From Candidatus Thorarchaeota archaeon (GTDB lineage: Archaea; Asgardarchaeota; Thorarchaeia; Thorarchaeales; Thorarchaeaceae), in contig JAEOSL010000060.1 in the NCBI GenBank assembly GCA_016840385.1, positions 1 through 21,199 on the forward strand: a DNA stretch of 21,199 nucleotides. The letters run 5' to 3'. Under the pieces are notes generated by a model, which searched no databases, was not told where the DNA came from, and saw only the letters and a program-made list of their open reading frames with translations. The position numbers were made by a program, and so were the translations under genes. Shown in pieces: positions 14,473 through 21,199 of this stretch. Positions within the stretch are counted from its first letter, which is position 1; every line of letters starts with the position of its first letter.

Positions 14473-16257
14473 GTGGATTCTATGAAAGGGTTCATGGGCG
14501 AGATTTTGGTCGTTAATCTTTCCGATAATACAACCAATACCATTCCAATCGATGAGAAGATTGCAAAGAAGTTCTTGGGGGGAAGTGGATACGCAAGTAG
14601 AATACTCTATGACCTCATCGATGGCACTACAGACCCACTAGGCCCTGATAATATTCTAATGTTCATGACAGGACCTCTTACAGGAACATTAGCACCTTGT
14701 ACGGGACGTCATGTCGTGTGTGGAAAATCTCCACTAACAGGATTTTGGGGTGAATCTCACTCTGGAGGACATTTTGGAGCATTCTTAAAATTCTCAGGAT
14801 ACGATGGGATTCTAATCAAGGGAAAAGCCAAGACCCCTGTCACAATCCATGTAAATGACAAGACAATTTCTATTCTTGATGCTCAACATCTCTGGGGTAA
14901 AACCACCGATGTGACGCAGAAAATTCTTAGAGATGAATTAGGAAAAGTTCAGACCGCATGCATTGGACCTGCAGGAGAAAATCTCGTTAAGTTTGCAGGT
15001 ATAATGAATGATGAGAGGTCAGCTGCTCGTTGTGGCCTTGGTGCTGTAATGGGCTCAAAGTTTCTGAAGGCAATTTCTGTTGAAGGCTCAAATCGTCCAG
15101 AATTAACAAATGACCCTGAATTCAGAGAGATAGCAACAGAGTCTTTCAAAACATTGGGAGAGGTTATGGAAATTCTTAGGGAATCAGGTACAGCAACATA
15201 TGTTGATGTAGGCATGATGTATTATGATATGCCTGTCAAGTACTTTCAGGAAACGGAGTTTGATGTTGATGGATTGAATGCCTCTGCAATGAAAGAGCTA
15301 CTAGTTGGACGGTCTGCGTGTTATTCATGCCCAATTGCCTGTGGACGAAAAATCTCACTTTCGGAATATGATTTGAAAGAGATAGCAGGACCGGAGTATC
15401 AGACTATTGCTGCATTTGGATCCAACGTGATGATTGATGACTTGAAGAAAGTCGCGTATATGAATCACCTTTGTAATCAATACGGAATGGATACTATCAG
15501 TTGTGGAGGTACACTAGCATTTGCAATACATCTATGTGATATTGGGAAACTCGAATGGGGTCTCACATGGGGAGATTCTGAATCGATGATTGACTTAATC
15601 CACGCCATTGCTAGGAGACAAGGGTATGGAGATGAACTTGCTGAGGGTTCGATGCGATTAGCAAAGAAATACAATGCTTCGGACATAGCAATTCATGTGA
15701 AAGGACTTGAAGTAGCAAATCATGATCCACGAGCTTTCGGGGGAATGGCAACTATCTATGCTGTCGCAGCACGTGGTGGGACTCACTTAGAGGGAGATAT
15801 GTATAGTGTAGATATGGGAGTTGAAGTTCGAGAGCTAGGCTTGGTTGCTGGAGACCCTCAGGATGATGATGGTAAGGGTCGCACTGCAGCAATTGCACAA
15901 GATTTCAGAGCATTCTTTGATAGTGTTATTATGTGCCACTTTGCAATTGTTCCAACAGAGAAAATACTCAATCTTGTTAGTAAAGCGTTGAGCATTCCGT
16001 TCGGGTTAATTGACATATTGAAAATCGGAGCTCGTGCAGTTACAATGAAACGATTGTTCAATCTAAGATGTGGGCTTCAACCTAGCGATGATAGACTCCC
16101 AAAAGCATTCCTAAAACCCCAACCTGACGGCGTGACTTACGATTATGTACCAGATGTAGAGAAGCAAATCAAGGAGTATTATGAGTACAGGAAATGGGAT
16201 TTAGAAACTGGAAAACCAACACAACCCGTATTCGACAAACTTGACTTAGATTGCTAA
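14473..16257 (+). CDS. Aldehyde:ferredoxin oxidoreductase (tungsten/molybdopterin)
   Basis: At 594 aa this is a full-length AOR-family enzyme. The N-terminal GGSGYASRIL and MTGPLTGTLAPCTGRHVVCGKSPLTG segments are the bis-pterin-binding domain. The 4Fe-4S ligands are C283, C286 and C290 in CYSCPIACGRK, with the fourth Cys (C488) in SVIMCHF. ERSAARCGLGAVMGSK is the second pterin motif. It oxidises an aldehyde to the acid and reduces ferredoxin in the cytoplasm. GTG 14473 is favoured because GAGGG lies nine bases ahead; ATG 14482 is the alternative. Its stop overlaps by 3 nt the stop of the convergent SCP2-like gene. The operon suggests lactaldehyde- or glycolaldehyde-like substrates. Confidence 0.92.
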   Translation: MDSMKGFMGEILVVNLSDNTTNTIPIDEKIAKKFLGGSGYASRILYDLIDGTTDPLGPDNILMFMTGPLTGTLAPCTGRHVVCGKSPLTGFWGESHSGGHFGAFLKFSGYDGILIKGKAKTPVTIHVNDKTISILDAQHLWGKTTDVTQKILRDELGKVQTACIGPAGENLVKFAGIMNDERSAARCGLGAVMGSKFLKAISVEGSNRPELTNDPEFREIATESFKTLGEVMEILRESGTATYVDVGMMYYDMPVKYFQETEFDVDGLNASAMKELLVGRSACYSCPIACGRKISLSEYDLKEIAGPEYQTIAAFGSNVMIDDLKKVAYMNHLCNQYGMDTISCGGTLAFAIHLCDIGKLEWGLTWGDSESMIDLIHAIARRQGYGDELAEGSMRLAKKYNASDIAIHVKGLEVANHDPRAFGGMATIYAVAARGGTHLEGDMYSVDMGVEVRELGLVAGDPQDDDGKGRTAAIAQDFRAFFDSVIMCHFAIVPTEKILNLVSKALSIPFGLIDILKIGARAVTMKRLFNLRCGLQPSDDRLPKAFLKPQPDGVTYDYVPDVEKQIKEYYEYRKWDLETGKPTQPVFDKLDLDC

Positions 16258-16631
16258 GCCTTCAAAAGATGTTGGAGTTTCAGAAGGTCTCTTGTAGATC
16301 CTTTAGCCTTGATTTTACCTGTCATGAATGCTCGCATAGCAGACAAGGATCCATCTAAGATACTGACAATTGTTTTCCCTTCTGTTGTTACTTTGAAATC
16401 GGGTTCTTCAACATTGCCTTCTCTTATGGTCGCCTTTAACGAGTCGAATTCTATTACCACACCAAATTCTAAATCTGTGAAGACCAATTGCATAGTTCGA
16501 TTAAATTCCTTGAATTTTTTCTGCATTTTTGGCTCTTCCAATTTGAGTGGTATTTTCTGAAGCGCGGTGATAACTTCCTCTTTTGATACCATAGAATCCA
16601 TATCCATTCTTGTGACAAAGCACGTAATCAT
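16254..16631 (-). CDS. SCP2-like sterol/lipid-carrier-fold protein, second copy
   Basis: This protein is a diverged paralog of the one at 10976: it shares LEEPKMQKKFKEFNRTMQLVF, the acidic middle and the ending MRAFMTGKIKAKGSTRDLLKLQHLL. Alignment with the paralog suggests that the real start may be the ATG at 16590-16592 (MVSKEEVITALQK) rather than the first ATG at 16629-16631; no SD settles it. It converges on AOR with a 3-nt overlap of stop codons. Ligand and role are unknown; its pairing with the sugar operon hints at a linked function. Confidence 0.75.
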   Translation of the reverse strand: MITCFVTRMDMDSMVSKEEVITALQKIPLKLEEPKMQKKFKEFNRTMQLVFTDLEFGVVIEFDSLKATIREGNVEEPDFKVTTEGKTIVSILDGSLSAMRAFMTGKIKAKGSTRDLLKLQHLLKA

Positions 16632-16698
16632 CTCGGATTGAAAAGGTTACTGCTTTTTCTAGGAAACACAGCATCAACCAAACGACTTTGAAAGACTG

Positions 16699-17367
16699 CT
16701 ATTGTTGCTCTTCCTTTGCCTTTTTATCAAAGTGAGCACTCATGTCCTTTGCTTTTTCAGATTCATCCTTGTTTCCTAAATCAAGATGTAACATGGAGAT
16801 GAGGGAATAGATCTGTCTTAATCCTGCATAATTATCGATGCTAGAAAGAATACCCGCGGCATCTTGTGCAACGTATAGAGCTTGATCATAGAGACTCTTC
16901 CCTTTCAGAATATTTGCTCTTACTAAAAGAGTCCAACCAACAACTTGCTGCATATCACTATTCTCACTGTCAATTCCACCTTTGATAATATCTGTAAATT
17001 GAGCCTCGGCGTCAGGAAGTTTCCCATCATTTAGGAGTCTAATCCCCTTAGCCAACCTTGAACGTGCAATCTGAACAGAATCACCTGATTCAATTGCTAA
17101 TTGAAGTGATTTTTCAGCTCTTTCCAATGTACCCTCGGTGTCATCAAGATTATTCAGGGATTCGTCAATTCGCATCAAACAATACGCAAGAACTCTTTTC
17201 CGTTCACGTTCGATTGTTTCTGGCAAATCGGAGAGATTATTGAGTATCTCTTCTACTTCTCTGTATGCCTTTAATTCCATTTCAGTATCTTCATTTCTTA
17301 CTGCAGTCCATAACGCTTTTTCAATCATCGACTCTGCTTGCTTTATCTTTTCTAGAACCGTATCCAA
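16699..17367 (-). CDS. TPR-like helical repeat protein (222 aa)
   Basis: The sequence is almost wholly alpha-helical with TPR-like pairs, e.g. LERAEKSLQLAIESGDSVQI, LNDGKLPDAEAQFTDII and YDQALYVAQDAAGILSSID, and a charged C-terminal tail (SAHFDKKAKEEQQ). It has no signal or membrane segment. TPR-type proteins act as scaffolds; no partner is evident. The start is TTG 17365-17367, supported by GAGAGGT about six bases ahead. It is 67 nt from the SCP2-like gene on the same strand, which could be co-transcribed. Confidence 0.7.
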   Translation of the reverse strand: MDTVLEKIKQAESMIEKALWTAVRNEDTEMELKAYREVEEILNNLSDLPETIERERKRVLAYCLMRIDESLNNLDDTEGTLERAEKSLQLAIESGDSVQIARSRLAKGIRLLNDGKLPDAEAQFTDIIKGGIDSENSDMQQVVGWTLLVRANILKGKSLYDQALYVAQDAAGILSSIDNYAGLRQIYSLISMLHLDLGNKDESEKAKDMSAHFDKKAKEEQQ

Positions 17368-17722
17368 ATTATAACCTCTCAGCAGCGTTTTGAGTGAGTC
17401 TACTTATCCTTTCCGAATTTTATCACAATGCACCCTCTAAGTCTATTTACTTACAACACAACTGCATTCTGAATCCTCATTTCTCAGTTTAGCAAAATCC
17501 TTTTTACATCAGGATGTGGTATGTAGAACGGCTTAGGCCTAGGTAACAAGGGTAGATGACACACCAAATATTGGTTTTAAAGAAAACCTTTTATGTCCAC
17601 AAAAATCCTCAAAGGTGCTCAAGCTAACTGCTTCCCTCTCATGCATGACCATGCAAACCATTCTATTGATTGCAGTTTACCGTGCAATTATCTGATGTAT
17701 GCATATCATGTATAGATGTAAT
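17368..17722. other. Gene-free divergent region before tRNA-Lys
   Basis: No coding frame is seen over 355 nt. GGTTTT/AAAACC (17573-17578, 17583-17588) forms a 6-bp hairpin followed by TTTTA; overlapping palindromes TAGGCCTA (17534-17541) and CCTAGG lie ahead of it, and TGCATG/CATGCA at 17642-17655. The AT-rich segment at 17697-17717 could hold the TATA element of tRNA-Lys. The hairpin plus T-run would terminate a plus-strand RNA if one starts here, but no gene is visible. Confidence 0.35.
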
Positions 17723-17829
17723 GGGCTCGTGGCGCAGCTAGGTAGCGCAGCAGGCTTTTAACCTGAGGATTATGAGGTTCGCCTCATATCGGGTAGAGAT
17801 CGCGAGTTCAAATCTCGCCGAGCCCGCCA
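17723..17829 (+). tRNA. tRNA-Lys (UUU) with a non-canonical intron
   Basis: The acceptor strands GGGCTCG and CGAGCCC pair perfectly, with G73 and encoded CCA at 17827-17829. The D-arm is GCGC/GCGC with the loop AGCTAGGTA; the T-arm is GCGAG-TTCAAAT-CTCGC. The anticodon loop CTTTTAA (17755-17761) gives UUU, lysine. After the 3' anticodon strand CCTGA an extra 30 nt must be removed to leave a normal 5-nt variable loop AGATC (17797-17801). The mature stem has one G27-A43 mismatch. The gene lies directly upstream of the folded RNA and rpoB on the same strand and might share their transcript. Confidence 0.9.
17767..17796 (+). other. tRNA-Lys intron at position 43/44 (30 nt)
   Basis: The central helix ACCT (17761-17764) pairs with GGGT (17791-17794). 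Three-base bulges GA^G and AG^A are cut after their second base. The inner hairpin GAT-t-ATGAGG/CCTCAT-ATC with a TTCG loop completes a bulge-helix-bulge. An outer helix is weak, so the motif is of the relaxed type. Confidence 0.75.
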
Positions 17830-17873
17830 CACTCTGAGCATGGGTAGGAGCAGCATAGACTGAGTAAAGAATA

Positions 17874-17957
17874 ACGGGGCTACTATTGCGGCGGATGAGC
17901 ATACTCGGATTTTCTGGGTTATGCGCGGGAAGCTATGAGCAGCAGTGGTTTCCCCGT
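17874..17957 (+). ncRNA. Strongly folded 84-nt RNA of unknown type before rpoB
   Basis: ACGGGG (17874-17879) pairs with CCCCGT (17952-17957). After a 2x2 internal loop, ACTATTGC (17882-17889) pairs over eight positions with GCAGTGGT (17942-17949). Inside, GCATACTCGGA (17899-17909) pairs with TCTGGG-t-TATGC (17913-17924) around a TTT loop. Between the stems lie GGCGGATGA and GCGGGAAGCTATGA, an internal loop that could be a pocket or kink-turn. No tRNA, 5S or C/D layout fits and no ACA box follows. It could be an H/ACA-like guide, a structured rpoB leader or a new RNA. It ends 24 nt before the rpoB start. Confidence 0.5.
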
Positions 17958-17981
17958 CCCAATTATCAGGGGTTTAGCGCG

Positions 17982-20900
17982 ATGTCGGATGTGGAAGATA
18001 GACAGAAGTACTGGCCTGTTATAGAGTCATATTTCGCTGAGAAAGGATTGGTAGGTCAGCACTTAGATTCATTTAATCGGTTTGTACGAGAAGAACTACA
18101 GCATGTAGTAGATAGCGTAGGACGACTGAATCCAAAGGTCGAGGGATATTTTGTTGACTTAGGGAAAATCACAGTAAATTCCCCATCAGTTCGAGAAGCT
18201 GATGGTAGTGAACATCCACTCTTTCCTAACGAAGCAAGAATTAGAAACTTGACATATGCTAGCAAGCTGTTTTTGGATATGACTCCTGTGCGTCAGGAAG
18301 GTTCAGTTAGTACTCGAATGGAAACTATGCAAATCTACATTGGTGATTTGCCCATCATGCTAAGAAGTGAAAAATGTCTTCTTCATGCCCTTTCAGAAGA
18401 GGAATTGATAGCACGTGGTGAAGATCCAAAAGACCCCGGTGGATATTTCATCATTAATGGTTCCGAACGAGTTCTTGTTACCCAAGAAGATTTGGCGCCC
18501 AATAGAATTCTAATTGATTCCGCAAGTAAAAGTTCCAGCTACACTCACATCGCTAAAGTATTTTCAACATCCCGTGGATTCCGTGCACCAGTCACCATTG
18601 AGAGAAAACGCACTGGTGAACTTCGAGTATCATTTCCTTCAGTACCCGGTAAGATACCACTTGCCATTCTTATGAAAGCCCTTGGGCTGGAATCTGACAG
18701 GGACATTGCAGAAGTCATCTCTGATGACCCCTCAATACTTGAAGATCTATATGTTACAATCGAACAGTCTGCACCAATCAATGCAACTCAGGAAGATGAA
18801 GATATCTCCACAAGGACAAATGCATTGGATTTCATTGGAAAACGTGTCGCAGTTGGACAGACCAAAGAATACCGTCTTGCTCGTGCAGAAAAGGTCCTTG
18901 ACAGGTATCTGTTACCTCATATTGGTACTGAGGATACACACAGACTGCAGAAAGCATACTATCTCGGTCAAATGGTTGAAAGATTACTAGAATTGGTCAT
19001 CAGCAAACGTACACCAGATGACAAAGACCATTATTCTAACAAGCGTCTCAAACTATCTGGAGACCTCCTTATGTCACTGTTCAGAGTAGCCCTCTACTCT
19101 CTCACACGTGACATCAAATACCAATTGGAGCGAACTGCTGTACGTGGTCGCAAGCCAAACATTCGAACTGCTGTACGTGCAGATGTTATCACTCAACGAT
19201 TGAAGCATGCACTCGCGACAGGTAACTGGGTGGGTGGCAAGGCTGGAGTATCACAACTCCTGGATCGTACGAATTACATTTCTTCATTATCACATCTAAG
19301 ACGTGTTGTATCTCCATTATCTAGGTCACAACCTCACTTCGAAGCACGTGATCTGCATTCAACTCACTGGGGCAAGATATGTCCAAACGAAACTCCAGAA
19401 GGACCCAACTGTGGTCTGGTCAAGAACATTGCAATGATGGCATACATCTCTGTTGGTACAGAGGAAGATGCTGTTGAACGTGCACTTCTCCAAGGCGAAG
19501 TCGAATCAATCGAGAAGCTGAAAGGCAAACGTGGTTCAAAATGGGCTGATGTATTCCTGAATGGACGATTGGTTGGAGTTCATCCTGCTCCACAGGTTCT
19601 GGTTAAGACCATCAGACAGAAACGCCGTGCTGGAGAGATTGACAACGAAGTCAATATTGCATATTATGATGGTATCAACGAGGTACAAGCAAACAGCGAC
19701 GCCGGTCGTGTCAGACGTCCGGTCATTGTAGTTGAGAACGGAAAGAGCCGTCTTACAGCAGAACATCTCCGGATGATTCTCAATAACGAATGGGGCTTCA
19801 ATGAACTGATGAGGAACGGCATCGTCGAATTTATCGATGCTGAAGAAGAAGAAAACACACTCATCGCGATGTTCGAAGAGGAAATTGGCCCTAAGACAAC
19901 ACATCTTGAAATCGTACCATCAACAATTCTTGGAATATCTGCTGCTTTGATACCATTCCCAGAAAGGAACCAGTCCCCACGTAATGTGTACATGGCAGGA
20001 ATGGCTAAGCAATCAGTAGGTGTACCCGCTGCTAACTTCAAGTTCAGAACAGACACTCGTTCACACTTCTTCCATTACCCACAAGTCCCATTGGTCAAGA
20101 CTCGTGCTATGGACTCAATCGGATTTGAGAAACGTCCCGCAGGACAGAACTTTGTTGTAGCAATTCTATCCTTTGAAGGATATAACATTGAAGATGCACT
20201 TATCATGAACAAGGCTTCCATTGAACGAGGTCTTGGGAGAAGCACCTTTGCTCGTGTTTACGAGAGTGAAGAACGCAAATATCCAGGTGGTCAGGAAGAC
20301 AAATTCGAGATTCCAGACCGCAGTGTTCGTGGTTATAGAGCATCAGAATCATATCGAAACCTTGGTGAGGATGGAATTATCGAAACTGAGGTAGAAGTAC
20401 AAGGTGGAGATGTACTAATTGGGAGAACCTCCCCTCCACGATTCCTTGAGGAATATTCCGAGTTCGAGATCGCAGCACCTAATCGTCGAGAAACCTCCAT
20501 TGCTGTACGGCATGGTGAGGCTGGTGTTGTTGATAGCGTCATTCTCACAGAGACAATCGACGGTAATCGTCTTGTCAAAGTAAAGGTCCGTGACCTGAGA
20601 ATCCCCGAACTTGGTGACAAATATGCCTCCCGTCATGGTCAGAAAGGAGTCCTCGGATACATTGTTCCACAGCAGGACTGTCCATTCACAGAGGATGGAG
20701 TTGTACCTGACCTTATCATTAACCCCCACGCTATTCCAAGTCGAATGACCATCGGTCAGATTCTTGAGATGGTTGCTGGAAAAGCTGCTGGCGCAGCTGG
20801 CATTCAACAGGATGCTACTCCATTCAGTGGAGTAACCGAGGAAGAACTCTTTGATATCCTAAGGAAGTCCGGACTCAAACACAACGGCCGAGAGGTCATG

Positions 20901-21199
20901 TATTCCGGTATCACAGGACAGAAACTCAGGACTGACGTATTCATCGGTCTGATCTACTACCAGAAACTGCATCACATGGTCGCTGACAAGATTCATGCCA
21001 GAGCTCGTGGTCCAGTACAGATTCTTACACGCCAACCCACAGAGGGTCGTGCCAGAGAAGGTGGTCTTCGATTTGGAGAAATGGAGCGTGACGTGCTCAT
21101 CGGACACGGAGCTGCAATCCTTCTGAAGGGTCGACTGCTTGATGAGTCTGACAAGAGCAACATGCTGGTCTGTGAGGAATGTGGTCTGATTGGTGTCTA
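17982..21199 (+). CDS. rpoB: DNA-directed RNA polymerase subunit B, unsplit (3' truncated)
   Basis: The frame is open from ATG 17982 to the window end (1072 codons seen; archaeal RpoB is about 1100-1200). Recognisable blocks are [82 protein letters not shown], the MTIGQILEM segment and [17 protein letters not shown]; the C-terminal zinc ribbon has begun with CEECG. Both halves are in one chain, unlike the split B'/B'' of methanogens and haloarchaea. It is the second-largest catalytic subunit of RNA polymerase. Upstream there is a tRNA-Lys and a folded RNA instead of rpoH; rpoA genes would be expected beyond the window. AGGGG nine bases ahead is a plausible ribosome site. Confidence 0.96.
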   Translation, partial: MSDVEDRQKYWPVIESYFAEKGLVGQHLDSFNRFVREELQHVVDSVGRLNPKVEGYFVDLGKITVNSPSVREADGSEHPLFPNEARIRNLTYASKLFLDMTPVRQEGSVSTRMETMQIYIGDLPIMLRSEKCLLHALSEEELIARGEDPKDPGGYFIINGSERVLVTQEDLAPNRILIDSASKSSSYTHIAKVFSTSRGFRAPVTIERKRTGELRVSFPSVPGKIPLAILMKALGLESDRDIAEVISDDPSILEDLYVTIEQSAPINATQEDEDISTRTNALDFIGKRVAVGQTKEYRLARAEKVLDRYLLPHIGTEDTHRLQKAYYLGQMVERLLELVISKRTPDDKDHYSNKRLKLSGDLLMSLFRVALYSLTRDIKYQLERTAVRGRKPNIRTAVRADVITQRLKHALATGNWVGGKAGVSQLLDRTNYISSLSHLRRVVSPLSRSQPHFEARDLHSTHWGKICPNETPEGPNCGLVKNIAMMAYISVGTEEDAVERALLQGEVESIEKLKGKRGSKWADVFLNGRLVGVHPAPQVLVKTIRQKRRAGEIDNEVNIAYYDGINEVQANSDAGRVRRPVIVVENGKSRLTAEHLRMILNNEWGFNELMRNGIVEFIDAEEEENTLIAMFEEEIGPKTTHLEIVPSTILGISAALIPFPERNQSPRNVYMAGMAKQSVGVPAANFKFRTDTRSHFFHYPQVPLVKTRAMDSIGFEKRPAGQNFVVAILSFEGYNIEDALIMNKASIERGLGRSTFARVYESEERKYPGGQEDKFEIPDRSVRGYRASESYRNLGEDGIIETEVEVQGGDVLIGRTSPPRFLEEYSEFEIAAPNRRETSIAVRHGEAGVVDSVILTETIDGNRLVKVKVRDLRIPELGDKYASRHGQKGVLGYIVPQQDCPFTEDGVVPDLIINPHAIPSRMTIGQILEMVAGKAAGAAGIQQDATPFSGVTEEELFDILRKSGLKHNGREVMYSGITGQKLRTDVFIGLIYYQKLHHMVADKIHARARGPVQILTRQPTEGRAREGGLRFGEMERDVLIGHGAAILLKGRLLDESDKSNMLVCEECGLIGV

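Noticed and set aside
17755..17801. Reading tRNA-Lys as a type II tRNA (Leu/Ser) with a long variable arm
   Set aside because: The anticodon loop is CTTTTAA (Lys), the D-arm is of the short type I kind, and a 35-nt variable region would be abnormal; the splice-motif reading fits better.
17831..17873. C/D box small RNA suggested by two CTGA motifs
   Set aside because: No matching RTGATGA C box precedes them and no terminal stem is present.

Overview
The window looks like archaeal chromosome. The evidence is an archaeal-type, unsplit RNA polymerase subunit B running off the right edge; two tRNA genes carrying introns, two of which fold as bulge-helix-bulge motifs; a tungsten-type aldehyde:ferredoxin oxidoreductase; a small 'MGRT' protein family known from archaea; and GGTGAT/GAGG-type ribosome binding sites. 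Unsplit RpoB argues against methanogens and haloarchaea. An Asgard (Thorarchaeia-like) or similar uncultured lineage is my guess, but the sequence alone does not prove it. DNA is AT-rich and genes are tightly packed.

Layout. 1-560: the C-terminal end of an unidentified gene, then two very small minus-strand genes (a 50-aa cysteine-rich protein and a 45-aa basic protein). 929-3068: minus-strand cluster of a FlaR-like P-loop kinase, a nitroreductase and a cysteine-rich protein of unknown function. 3326-4440: a small unknown gene and an SDR oxidoreductase lacking the usual catalytic Tyr/Lys. 4445-6901: minus-strand operon DinB -> SIS-domain sugar isomerase -> HEAT-repeat protein. 7059-8868: tandem pair of 285-aa paralogs plus the remnant of a third copy. 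8789-9501: a duplicated tRNA 3' end, a thioesterase gene and a tRNA-Asp with two introns. 9673-10810: an MGRT small protein and a membrane-anchored extracellular protein. 10976-16257: a plus-strand operon with SCP2-like protein, frameshifted D-2-hydroxyacid dehydrogenase, FGGY kinase, fuculose-phosphate-type aldolase and AOR. 16254-17367: minus-strand second SCP2-like protein and a TPR-like protein. 17723-21199: tRNA-Lys with an intron at position 43/44, a strongly folded 84-nt RNA element, then rpoB.

How the genes work together: the operon at 11-16 kb reads as a carbohydrate pathway. The kinase phosphorylates a ketose, the class II aldolase splits the ketose-1-phosphate into DHAP and a short aldehyde, AOR oxidises the aldehyde and reduces ferredoxin, and the hydroxyacid dehydrogenase would handle the 2-hydroxy/2-oxo acid. 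Paralogous SCP2-like proteins sit at both ends. The most unusual material is the three tRNA introns (two at non-canonical positions), the tRNA-3'-end direct repeat bracketing a small cargo, and the folded RNA between tRNA-Lys and rpoB. I found no CRISPR array, insertion sequence or rRNA.
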